From Entamoeba invadens IP1 (taxonomy: Eukaryota > Evosea > Mastigamoebida > Endamoebidae), in contig NW_004443552.1 of assembly GCF_000330505.1 (NCBI RefSeq), positions 224,474 to 288,473 of the forward strand: 64,000 nt of DNA. The letters are read 5' to 3'. The position numbers and the translations under genes are program-made. This document shows positions 42,563 through 52,491 of this stretch, in pieces. Under the pieces are notes generated by a model. That model ran no database searches, was not told the origin of the DNA, and saw only the letters and a program-made list of their open reading frames with translations. How positions within the stretch are numbered: the first letter of the stretch is position 1; every line of letters begins with the position of its first letter.

Positions 42563-44023
42563 TTAGACCTTCACCAAATATCTTCCTTGATAAGTTGTGA
42601 ATTTGACACCCTTACGGACTTGGTACGCTTGGTTGCAGTCAAGGTGTTTAAATTTGAGTCCAGAAACAGCATAGTTGATGATTTGGAACCCCATGGAGAC
42701 TTTAGTGAAGGTGTCGACATCCTCGTACATCGAACGGTTCACGGTGCCACTGATTGTTGGGACAACCTTTGGGTTTTGTTTTCCAATATTCCAAATAAGC
42801 AACTGTATATCAGTTTCATTTCGATGTCGATAAAAATACAATAGAACAGATTAGAAGAAGACAACAAACATGTTTAACGGCATCGAACTTGTAGTTCCCT
42901 GTATTCACCACTAACTCGCATGAAGTGACTGAAACGGGCAATTCAATAGTCATCGTCATGTTGATCACCTCGCTTTTCAGTTGTCCCATTCCAAAGCCTG
43001 GGATGTTATTAGCGTACACCGACAACTCAATAATTCCTTTGGTATCCGTATATTTCACAGATCCTCCAAGCTTGATTGGTGCTTGAAGAGTGCCTCTGAC
43101 CCGGTAATTGAAGAGCGAAAACTTCCCTTCTGGGGGGACAAAGGAGAGGACTTTTTGTTGTTCCCATCGTCCTATTCGAACACAAGGATGGAACGAGACG
43201 TCATCCATGATTTGGGGGTTTTCAAATTTGAGAGTGATGTCTGGCATCCCAGTAAGTGCTGACAAACAAACGACCTCCCCTATCACTTCAGTCCGTGTCG
43301 ACTTCCCAGTCACAAGATTAAAGACGGTGTTAACGCGTTCATTCACATCAAAGAGAATTTCGTTGTTCTTATGGACGACACCGTCCTTTCTCCACGGCAA
43401 CGTTCGAGAGCCCAATGCGTCTTTGTCGTAGTTCACTAATAAATCTCCAAGAACTACTTTCTCGATCTTCTGTGAAGTAGTCGTTTGGTTCATTAACGAG
43501 TCCATTGTATTCGGTTCCATAATGAACGGAAACCCACCGTCCATCATGTTGTCGATGATCTCTGTAAATCGGATGTAGTCCTCTTTGAGGATATTGTAGT
43601 CATAGATACCATCAGGGTACATATACTTCAAGACCATTTTTATTCTCTGCAATATTGTGGAGACAAAGAGGGGTTGGACTTCGGTGTCAGTGACTGCGAT
43701 GAAATAGACCGAGTTTGTTGGAAGCTATTAAATGAGTGTGTGACTTCTTTTCATGTCAAATTCTTTTAATAGAGAAGTAAACAAACTTCATGGCAGATGT
43801 GGAAAAGACAATATGTGTTACAATTGATCACTGGAGCTATTTCTTTGTAAGATGTTGTTGTTGTCACTTCTAGTGAGTATGTAAGAGGACTAATAAAGTG
43901 TTAAAAATGAAACAAACATTTGTCATAAAACGGAACTAACACGCCTTTGTCTAATGTGTTCTCGTAGTGTCTGGAGTATATGACGTCGTTCGAGCAACTC
44001 ACAATAAACAGAGATTTAATCAT
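42563..44023 (-). CDS. AP3M: AP-3 adaptor complex mu subunit, four exons
   Basis: Complement of 43918-44023, 43787-43836, 42870-43724 and 42563-42802, 416 residues, nearly the same as human AP3M1 (418). AP-3 sorts cargo to lysosomes and related organelles. The longin-like N-terminus (MIKSLFIVSCSNDVIYS) is split over three exons, including a 50-nt exon 2 (PVINCNTYCLFHICHE). The mu homology domain starts near PWRKDGVVHKNNEILFDV and includes LSALTGMPDITLKFENP, DDVSFHPCVRIGRWEQ and VLSFVPPEGKFSLFNY, close to mu3 rather than mu1/2. Introns are 81, 62 and 67 nt, all GTTTGT donors; acceptors are TAG, TAG and CAG. All joins keep frame, and the exon order matches the family end to end. Confidence 0.92.
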
Positions 44024-44527
44024 AGTCTGCTTTTTGAGTTCATTTTTCCTTTTTCTTACTGAATTTTCTATTCAATTCGATTAAAGAGGAGTAACAGAAA
44101 TTTTGAAACAGTTTTCCTATAATCTGGTATTTATTATGGTTTTATTCTTTCATTAGATAATTATAACACTTTTATTAATATTTTTATTATAATAATGTGA
44201 ATTTGATTATTTCAAATTGTTGGGAGTAAAAGCCCAAAAATGTAAAATTGGGAAATTGTGTTATATATAACATTTTGACAAGTTATAAAAATATTCAAGT
44301 TCTTTTTAAAAAGTAGAACTAAAAGTTTGGTAACTTTTCCATAGAAGTGAACAGAAGTATATCTTACACAAAAAAAGGCGAATTTTTTTAAAAGAATAAA
44401 GATTAAAAAAATATTTTTTTTTGAAAAAATTGAAAGTTATAAATAATTATTATATTAATTATTAAGTATATTACATTATTAAATGATATGTTTAATAATT
44501 TTTTATTATATTTTGAAACTTCATATA

Positions 44528-46387
44528 TAAAGGTGATTTTGAAGATTCATCAAAATGCTTGGGCTGACAATATTTATTTGAAGTCAAAAACAAACTTAAA
44601 ATAATTAAGAACTGGTAACAAAAGGTTTGAAATGCGTGTCAAATAATTATAAATTAAAAAAAAAGAATTAATTAATTATTTTTAATGTTAAAAAAAGTGA
44701 TTACAAAAAAAATTATTTGGTAAACAAAAAAATAAATGTATTTCTTTTAAAATATTCATATTTAAACAATTAATTACCATATAAAAAAAGTAGTTTTTTG
44801 ATAATCACACATAGTTACCAATGTGACAAGTCATCGAATGATAAATAAACAATTAACAACTATGTTCAAATGTAATTTTTGATGTGAACGTTCATTAAAG
44901 AAAATAATTATTTATGACATATTTTTAATATTTGAATATATCTTTTGTATTTAAAACAGGTGTGACCATTATCATTGTGTAACTACATAAAAACTATTAT
45001 TTTCAAATAAATCACTGTCGATAATACATTTAAATAATGTTATTTAATATATATTATTTTTTTAATTTATTATGTCTACCACACACATAAACAACACAAT
45101 TATAAAAATGACGTCACGATTGTTATTGAATAGTGAAATAATAACATGATTATACAATTTCTTTTTAATGATTTTATTATAATAATTAATATAAAATGAT
45201 TCATTTATATACTCTACATATTTATTATAATAACGGATAAAAACAAGAAAACCTTTTGAGTGTGTAAACATATAACTTCAAACTATAGTTAGTTTCACAA
45301 CAATTCCTTATTTTTCATAACAATTGGATTTGTACCTTTGTTACGATTAAATATATTTAATAAATTTAATTGAAAATAATTTTTCTACATTATTAATATT
45401 CAATTTGAAAGCAATTGAATTGTTATTAAATGTTTGTGTATTACTTGAATAACATGAACATTGTTTTTTTTTAAATCCAAAAAATATGTTTTAATTCACT
45501 TTTTTGTATGATTCAAAGGAATAACTGTTATTATATATAAATATATATATAATTATTTTTGAAACGAATTTATAAGTGTATTCATTTTTGTTGAACGACT
45601 AATATAATGTACAACAACAAAGAACTAAGATATATTTTATATTATTTTATCATCTGCTTTTACTCCTTAATGATAAAATATTTATTTTTATATTTTATGT
45701 GTATATGTGAGAGAACATCAAGTTAAAAGCAAAAAAGTTTAAACTGTGCTATTCTTTTGATTTCGGTGTAACGATTTCGAGTTCAGTTTTGATGTTACAT
45801 GTTTACACACTAAAAATTTATCACGTTTTATTTTTGACATTTTATAAAATTGAAAATGTTGTGATTAATAATGAAACCTAAAACACAATCTGTTGTTATT
45901 TAATTATTGAAATTAATAATCAATACATGTTTCTATTATATATAATAATAAATGTTGTGGTGTTACTAAAATATACATGTTTAATTGTGTGTTTTTGTAT
46001 CAATAATAATAAAAATATAATTAAGAAAGAATAATCGAATATAACAACTCTCTAACACGTAATTATCAACAAAAGTTGTTGTATAAAGATTGTGTAAATC
46101 GACATAGTTACACAATGAAATTGATTATAATAGTCTATTTTTGTTTAAATAAATATCATAGACATTACACAAAAGTTATTATTAACAATCAATAAATTCA
46201 ATGTAATAAACAACAATTATTTAAGTAAAAATTTAATTTGAGAATTACTATTGTATCAACACTCTTGTATATTTGTTTTATTTTGAACTTTTAATTGCGT
46301 AGATAACTTTGTTATAAAAATTGATAACAGAATCTGTTAAGGTTTATAATAATAATATAATCAATTAAACATTGTGTAAATTCTGAA
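44528..46387 (+). repeat. Dispersed ~2-kb non-coding repeat, copy 2
   Basis: Direct-orientation copy of 21001-23049, diverged by substitutions and small indels and missing about 190 bp relative to copy 1 around 45270-45340. Homology starts at TAAAGGTGATTTTGAAGA and ends at CATTGTGTAAATTCTGA. The sharp edges with unrelated flanks argue for a discrete unit rather than shared low complexity. Confidence 0.85.
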
Positions 46388-47441
46388 ATAAATTAATTTA
46401 ATAAAGCATAATTTGAATTAATATTTAAAAAAAAGATAAAGATTTTGAAATAATAATTGAATCAACGTAAAAAGTCTTAAGATAACTTAAATTTAAAAAT
46501 GTCAAAGATCAACATAAATAAACAAAGAAAAAAATAATATATTAATATGCAATAAATACAAAATAAATAAAAAATAAAAATATTAAATAAACAATACAAT
46601 TAAAATATATATATTTAAAAAATATATTTAAAATTATTATATAACCACCTCTTGTACAATTTCTACTTAACTACCTCTTTGTACATTTTTTTATTTTCTC
46701 TTTTCATTTTCTTCGTTTCCATTTACTTTTTGTTTATTATTAATTTTGTTTATACTTTTTTCGACCTTATATATTGTTTTTTCTGTTTAATTTTCTTTAT
46801 TTCAATTTTATACAATTGTCAAACATTTGATGTATAACCAATTTTCAATTCTGTATTTTTCAATTCTGTATTTATAAGTTTATTGTTGTCAAAATTCAAA
46901 TTTTGTTATTTTTTATCTCCTTATATTTTTTTTAAATTTATTATTTTTTATAAATTTTATAATAAAAAATATATTCAATTTATCTTTATGTAAAGTCAAA
47001 AAGGTGTTTTTTTCCTATTTATTCACAAATCTTTAAAAAAGATAAATATTTCTCCGTTAAAACGGTGATATTTTTTTCCTGTTTGATAATTGTTTTATAC
47101 ATAAGCAACAACAATACTATTAATAGTTTAAAATTATTGTAATTATTTCTAATATTACAAAATTTGTTATATTTTGCAAACTTATGTTTTTACTCAAATT
47201 ACAAAATGGAAAAAATATAATCATAATCAATTAGTTGGTAATAAAAAATAAGTCTTTTACACAGATAAAGATTAAAATTAAATTATTGATTCTTCATATC
47301 AATACACATTGAATTTAAATTAGTTATGTATTTACATATCAACTTTTTTAAAAAAATTTTAAAAATTTTTAATTTAATTATTTAAATATAATTATATATA
47401 ATATTTTTTCGTTCATAATTGAACAAAAAATGAACCAAATA

Positions 47442-47635
47442 CAGTCGATACTCTATCGGATTGGAATAATGGGAAAATGGTTTTTCCCAAGGATTGGAAA
47501 ATAAAAAGAAAATTTTATACTAATTATACGGGTTTTATTTATAAAATCGGATTGGAACAAGTTTTGATTGGATAAAAAACCAAATCCGATAGAATACCAA
47601 TCCGATAGAAGTCCAATCCGATAGAGTATCGACTG
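47442..47635. mobile_element. Pogo/Tigger-type MITE with perfect 24-bp TIRs
   Basis: A 194-bp element with perfect 24-bp terminal inverted repeats beginning CAGTCGATACTCTATCGG, flanked by TA on both sides (47440-47441, 47636-47637), the target duplication of Tc1/mariner-pogo elements. CAGTCGA..CTC ends are typical of pogo/Tigger families. The right arm carries three copies of CCAATCCGATAGA spaced 19-20 bp apart, and the left arm has further GGATTGGA copies, likely subterminal transposase-binding repeats. No coding capacity. Its ends differ from those of the transposase-bearing element 600 bp to the right, so that element is not its obvious source. Confidence 0.88.
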
Positions 47636-48261
47636 TAATATATAAAGTCATTTTGGAAACCTTATTTGTTCTGTAAATTTTATTTATAAATTTTGATGAT
47701 TGTTTTTTTCCTTTTTTAACAACTCAAAAAATACATTCAAAAACAATAAAAAACAACAAATTCGATATTCAACGATTCACGCTTAAAACAAAGAAGTGAT
47801 GCTTTTTTACAACAAAAAATAAAAAAAAGATTATTTGGTACTCGAAATATACAAAAAAACAAATTTGATATGTTCAAAAACATGTTTGCGAACACGCATT
47901 AAACGAATACAACTATGAATCAAACAACTACAACTAAAAATATAAAACAATGAAAACCAAATAAACCAGATGCATCGTGAGCGTCAACTAAAGAAAGTGA
48001 TGTTGTTTCACACCGCAATTTATTTAGTCATTGATTTTCGAAAAGACTTTTAAACTATCCTCTTAGTTTGTTAGCAACATTTTCATGTTATTTTGTTCAT
48101 AATTTTTTTTCTAATCAATTGTATTTATTCACTTTTAGATGTTTAAAAATCATCGATCAAATGGTCTAAACTTTATTTATGTTATTGGTTGTGTTAGTGG
48201 TTATTTGGTTTTGGAATAGGTATATTAATTATAATTTTTTTTATTTTTATTTTTACTTATA

Positions 48262-50377
48262 TAGTCACCCGCTAAAAGCAATGAAAACACGACAAATGGT
48301 GTAAAGAAACTATAATTTATTATTTTATACTATAATTATAAAAAACATTAAGAATAACATAAATAACATGAAAAAGTCAAAAAAATAAGAAAAAATTAAT
48401 CATTTTTTGTCAAGTTTTTTGAATGGTTTAGAAGACAACGGCAATCTTAAAATTGTGGTTTCTTTTTTCCTTATCTTATTTTGGGTTTTTAATGCTTTTT
48501 TTACTTCCCTTTCTTTTCTTTTAACTTCAATTTGGAAAGGGAGTAATACTGTCTTTCTTTTCTTTTGAAGCAACGGAATTGGTTTTGGAATAAACTGTTT
48601 GAACAATTCTCTGTATTGGGGCGTTTTTATAAATTTACAATGTTCGATGGATACACGACACTTTGGAAGCGTTTTGTCAATCCAGTTGACTATTCCTGCT
48701 TGTTTAAAAGCAATAATATTAAAAGGAGGTGTTGTAACCGCAAAGAAAGAATCCACCAATATCATCAACTCTCTTAGTCTGTTTCCGAGTTCAATATTGT
48801 AAAAATCTGGTTTTTTATCTTCCCAAAATAAATTACCATCCACATCTTCCTTTTCGACTTCTTCTTGAAAAAGCAAATTTACAAAACTGTCGTTCGCTTT
48901 TAAAGAAGACATTCTTCTTTTAAGCCTACCAAATATCCCCAAATCAAGAACTTGAAGGAAATGAGAAGCATGTGGAGTTAATCTAACAAGAGTTATGTTA
49001 TTTTCAGCGAGTAACAATTCAATAATCGAGGAACTGTGGCTTTTTGCATTATCCCACACTAGACAAGCTCTAAGATCGGACATTTTTATTTCAATTCCAA
49101 GCGCATTCATTTCATTTTTAATTTCAACACGTTTTCTATTAATATAATCAAGCAGAACAGTTCTAATCCAGTCTTCACAAATTTCACGCGTAATGAATCC
49201 AGACACACTGTATCGGAATAAAACATTATTTTCCGTTAGTCCATTACACCTATATTCATTTGGAATGGAACAAACGGGCAAAATAACAGTTGGTTTCAGA
49301 GTTGAACCATCAGCAGCAACTGCGGCAATTAAAGTGCAATGTCGTTCATCCCTCTCTTGTCGACAATACACAAATTTCATTTCATAATTCATTGGAACAA
49401 AACAGTGTCCATCCTTAGAATCTGCTCTTGGACTGTAACCCATTTCATCCATGTTAACAACAAGACCAGAAAAACAATTATCTACACTATTTTGGAGAGT
49501 CAAAAAGTAATTTAACACATCAATGGGATTTACATCGAATCGTTTTTCTGCAAGTTGTTTGCACGTTACAAGTTTTAACCCATGTCTTTCTGCCCAACGA
49601 ATTGAAGATTCTTTTGTGGTATTCAAGTTGCATTCATCAACAAAAAGACTCCAAACATAATCTGTTGTTACTGCTTTGTTTTTTAGTAATCTTCTGGATA
49701 TTTTAGAACAAAGTATATCAGATTGTTTAAAAGAAATGTTATATTTACTTTTAGATTCATTACATGTATAACACGCTTCTTCTTCTTGTTTAATAACAGC
49801 GGAAATTCTTGGCTCATTCACTTTGAAAATTTTTGCCAGATCTTTTTGAATTATTTTCAGTCTCAGAAAACCATCCAAAACATTGATATTGTAGTATGGG
49901 TTGATAACACTTATAAACACTTTTGCGGATTCCAAACTTTCCATATTTTTATTGAACACCTTAATATTTTTATAAGCAATATAAATTTGTAACCGTTTAT
50001 ATTGACTGTAGCAAAATTCTTTTTGTTTTAACAGAAACAGCACAAACAAATAACACAATGAATCTGATACATCCAAAGAATTTGCCGAATCGTCGAAAGC
50101 CATCGCAGGTGCAGGTTTGGTCTTTTTGTTTTCTGGTATTGTCCAGGTAAGTGTATTTGTACTGCATTTTTCCATTAATAATTGATTTTCAGTTCACCTT
50201 TAATCTATTTTGACAATGTTTTAGAATAAAGTAAATTTATAGTTAATTTTGAAATACTTGCAATATAAAGAAAAAAATGACAAATTGAAACATAATCTAA
50301 AATCATAATTTCTAAAAACTATAAAATGGTTTCTTTAGACCATTTGTCGTAAATTTACACCTTTTAGCGGGTGACTA
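48262..50377. mobile_element. Complete DDE DNA transposon (pogo/Tigger-like) with intact transposase
   Basis: A 2116-bp element bounded by inverted repeats of about 50 bp: the left end reads TAGTCACCCGCTAAAAG and the right end is its complement. A second matching block (ACGACAAATGGT, then TAAAGAAAC) follows a short diverged segment in each end. TA dinucleotides flank the element, as expected for Tc1/mariner-type insertion. It encodes one transposase on the minus strand occupying most of its length. Intact ends and an intact gene mean it could be autonomous. Its right end is 283 bp before the metallothionein-like start codon. Confidence 0.88.
48400..50175 (-). CDS. DDE superfamily transposase (pogo/Tigger-like), intact
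   Basis: 591 residues with no break. The N-terminal half has a helix-turn-helix of the CENP-B/pogo kind (IIQKDLAKIFKVNEPRISAVI) and a second DNA-binding-like region (ESSIRWAERHGLKLVT). The catalytic core has the first Asp in VVNMDEMGYSPRA, the second in CLVWDNAKSHSS and a third in FLQVLDLGIFG, 35 residues between the last two, so a DDD triad of the pogo type. The HASHFLQVLD block is diagnostic of the DDE_1 family. The C-terminus is basic (KRKTVLLPF, KKETTILRLP). It catalyses cut-and-paste transposition. DNA transposons of this class are known from E. invadens and E. moshkovskii. Confidence 0.92.
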   Translation of the reverse strand: MEKCSTNTLTWTIPENKKTKPAPAMAFDDSANSLDVSDSLCYLFVLFLLKQKEFCYSQYKRLQIYIAYKNIKVFNKNMESLESAKVFISVINPYYNINVLDGFLRLKIIQKDLAKIFKVNEPRISAVIKQEEEACYTCNESKSKYNISFKQSDILCSKISRRLLKNKAVTTDYVWSLFVDECNLNTTKESSIRWAERHGLKLVTCKQLAEKRFDVNPIDVLNYFLTLQNSVDNCFSGLVVNMDEMGYSPRADSKDGHCFVPMNYEMKFVYCRQERDERHCTLIAAVAADGSTLKPTVILPVCSIPNEYRCNGLTENNVLFRYSVSGFITREICEDWIRTVLLDYINRKRVEIKNEMNALGIEIKMSDLRACLVWDNAKSHSSSIIELLLAENNITLVRLTPHASHFLQVLDLGIFGRLKRRMSSLKANDSFVNLLFQEEVEKEDVDGNLFWEDKKPDFYNIELGNRLRELMILVDSFFAVTTPPFNIIAFKQAGIVNWIDKTLPKCRVSIEHCKFIKTPQYRELFKQFIPKPIPLLQKKRKTVLLPFQIEVKRKEREVKKALKTQNKIRKKETTILRLPLSSKPFKKLDKK

Positions 50378-50536
50378 TAATAAAAAAATATTTTTTTTAC
50401 ACATTTTTACTTTGATTTGATGTTTAGTTGTATTATTACTATTATATTATTAAAATAATAACTATTAAATTATAGTATATTGTATTATAACAATATTACT
50501 TACCAAATAACTATACTTTAATAAATAACAATTTGA

Positions 50537-50637
50537 CCAATCAGAACGAAAATAAATTGACCCATCCACGTGGATGGACCACAAAAGTTCAAATGATTGG
50601 CCAGTTTGATTTTGAAAGCCAGCGACGGGTATATAAG
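50537..50637 (+). promoter_or_regulatory. Symmetric promoter of the metallothionein-like gene
   Basis: A perfect 16-bp palindrome CCATCCACGTGGATGG (50562-50577), containing an E-box CACGTG, is flanked by an inverted pair of CCAAT-type elements: CCAATCA at 50537-50543 and TGATTGG at 50594-50600, whose midpoint is within about 1 bp of the palindrome centre. A TATA-like GTATATAAG follows at 50629-50637, 23 bp before the ATG. The arrangement is seen directly; its role as an operator for a dimeric regulator is inference. Confidence 0.65.
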
Positions 50638-50660
50638 ACGCTCTGAATTGCAAAACGACA

Positions 50661-50972
50661 ATGAGTTGTGGGTGTGAGAAGAAGTGCAAATGTGAAGGCA
50701 GTGAAGCGATCATTTGTGGGTGCTGCTGCCAAGATGGGAAGTGCTGCTGTGACTTCAAATGCAAATGTGGTGCTGAAGGGAAGTGTGAGTGCTGCTGTTG
50801 CTGCAAAGAGGGGAAGTGCCAATGCAAGACATTTGCAACTGGGATGACCATCACCTGTGAGTGTTGCTGTGAGGGTTGCAAGTGCACATGTGAGTGCAAG
50901 TGTGGGGAGAAGAAGGTGTGCCAATGCCAGAAAGAGGCATCAAGTGGGTGTTGTTGTGGAAAGACATGCTAA
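50661..50972 (+). CDS. Metallothionein-like cysteine-rich protein
   Basis: 103 residues, 36 of them Cys (35%), in CC, CCC, CxC and one CCCCC run, separated mostly by Lys, Glu, Gly and Gln (for example CGCEKKCKCEG, GKCECCCCCKEGKCQCK). There is no His and almost no aromatic residue apart from two Phe. This composition is that of a metallothionein binding many Zn, Cu or Cd ions through thiolate clusters. It shows two Cys-dense domains (residues 3-55 and 66-103) joined by a Cys-free linker (KTFATGMTIT), as in two-domain metallothioneins. It has no signal peptide, so it is cytosolic. Sequence similarity to known metallothionein classes cannot be judged by eye. The frame is GC-richer than its surroundings and has a well-formed promoter. 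Confidence 0.85.
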   Translation: MSCGCEKKCKCEGSEAIICGCCCQDGKCCCDFKCKCGAEGKCECCCCCKEGKCQCKTFATGMTITCECCCEGCKCTCECKCGEKKVCQCQKEASSGCCCGKTC

Positions 50973-52491
50973 GTCACTCTTTTCATGTTTATGTTTAAAT
51001 TGTTGTTTGTATAATTGTTGAACGAAAAATCAAATTGACAAAAATGAAAAATCAAAGTGATGTAGTGTGTGTATTTACATCTTTGTTTGTATGTATTGTT
51101 GTAATATTCTTGTAAGTATCAAAAAAATATGAACGTTTTTTGATAAAAAGTGAAATATAAAATTAATTTATTTTCAATTGTTAAATCAGGTTGTTTTTTA
51201 ATTATTCGTTTTTTGGATACTCCAGCTATACTCAAATATCAAGATTACCAGGTCCAATAAGTTGGAAATGCCATGTGAAAATAACTCAAAATGGCCAACG
51301 AAAAATAATTGAATTAATTGATTCAAACCATTAAAATATAACAAAAGTACTTGTTGTATAGCGTTTTATACTATTGTTGAAAATGATGATTGTTTAAATA
51401 GAAGTTTATGGTAAATTTATAACTCATTCTAAAGTTTTTGGAATTAAATTAAAAAAATAAATCAAAAGGACATCCTTTTACTTTAATCATATTATTAATC
51501 AATAATCATATTTATTCAAGTTAATTTCAAAATTTTCAAAATTACCATGATATTGGTTACATAATTTTTATTACAATTCGAGATATAAAATTAGAATAGA
51601 TACATTTGTAATAAATAATTGATGGCTTTTTGAATAATAAAGTATATAATATACTATATTTTATTATTGTTATTAATTATATAAAATAGTATAAAAATTT
51701 TACTATTTCATGTCAACTGATAGTAATTAATATAACGGGTTTAAATTTTATTACTTTAAACCTAATTATAGTATAATTGCACATATAAATAATAATGAAC
51801 CTTAAAAGTAATTATTATTGTTTTTACCAATTTGCCAAAATAGTACGGTTTTTTTATTTGACCCAGAAATTATTATTGTAAAAAATAGAACGATTATAAC
51901 CTGATAAGTTGTATATCATTTGAGTGTTGTAATAGTAAAACAAAATATGGGTTGCTTCATTTTTTTCAGCATAATATTCGCTGTTATACCATTGAAGATA
52001 AAATAAATTAAAAAAAAGTAATTTGTTTTAACATGATCCCAATTTTTGAGGTATTTTTTATATAATTTTTTAGGTACATTACAATAACATATTATATGTT
52101 GTATTAAATAAAATAATAAAATTATAATAAAACAATAATACAAGTTTGTATTTTTACGAAAATCAAACCCAAGTGCCTAAATTGTAGCTTCAAAAACCAA
52201 ACCTTCGGGAAAAGTCCGACATCACAAAAACTTCTATTCCCAAAAAGTTACGACTTTTTTCACTGCTTTCTTGAATAAAAACGGGAGTTTTGTAATGGAA
52301 AAAGCAAAAAAAAATCAAAGGTGCAAAAATACGATCATTGAAAATACTCTTCATACCAAAACCCGAGAATAATAGAGGCCTTTTACCAAGAAGAATGGGA
52401 AACCCACGTATCCATCCACCGAACATTCTATTATCTAAACACCGAAAAATCACGTCGACTAAACTTTTCAAAACACTAAGAACATAAGACA
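50973..52491. other. 1.5-kb AT-rich intergenic region
   Basis: Between the metallothionein-like gene and the LRR gene. AT-rich with ATTATTATAT-type repeats; a slightly GC-richer stretch near 51225-51310 and another at 52160-52490 (promoter side of the LRR gene) have no credible frame. Nothing else recognised. Confidence 0.65.

Larger units (their letters stand above)
44024..48261. other. 4.2-kb gene-free repeat island
   Basis: Between AP-3 mu and the DDE transposon. It holds the second 2-kb repeat copy (44528-46387), AT-rich DNA, a strongly pyrimidine-biased stretch at about 46660-46800, and a pogo-type MITE at 47442-47635. The short open frames at 45062 and 46652 are low-complexity and not credible. 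Confidence 0.75.

Noticed and set aside
43400..44000. Separate small genes upstream of the mu-adaptin body
   Set aside because: The short segments are the first exons of AP-3 mu, joined in frame and matching the family's N-terminal domain.
45062..45271. 69-residue frame inside repeat copy 2
   Set aside because: It is not open in repeat copy 1 and is low-complexity (Ile/Tyr/Asn from AT-rich DNA).
46652..46837. 61-residue Phe/Leu/Ile-rich frame
   Set aside because: It is a translation of a pyrimidine-rich tract; apparent membrane spans are an artefact of T-rich DNA.
47442..47635. The 194-bp MITE as a deletion derivative of the neighbouring transposon
   Set aside because: Its ends (CAGTCGATACTC) do not match the transposon's ends (TAGTCACCCGC).
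50465..50924. Minus-strand frames rich in His, Gln, Ala and Thr opposite the metallothionein-like gene
   Set aside because: They are mirror images of repetitive TGC/TGT codons of the plus-strand gene, with no family or promoter of their own.
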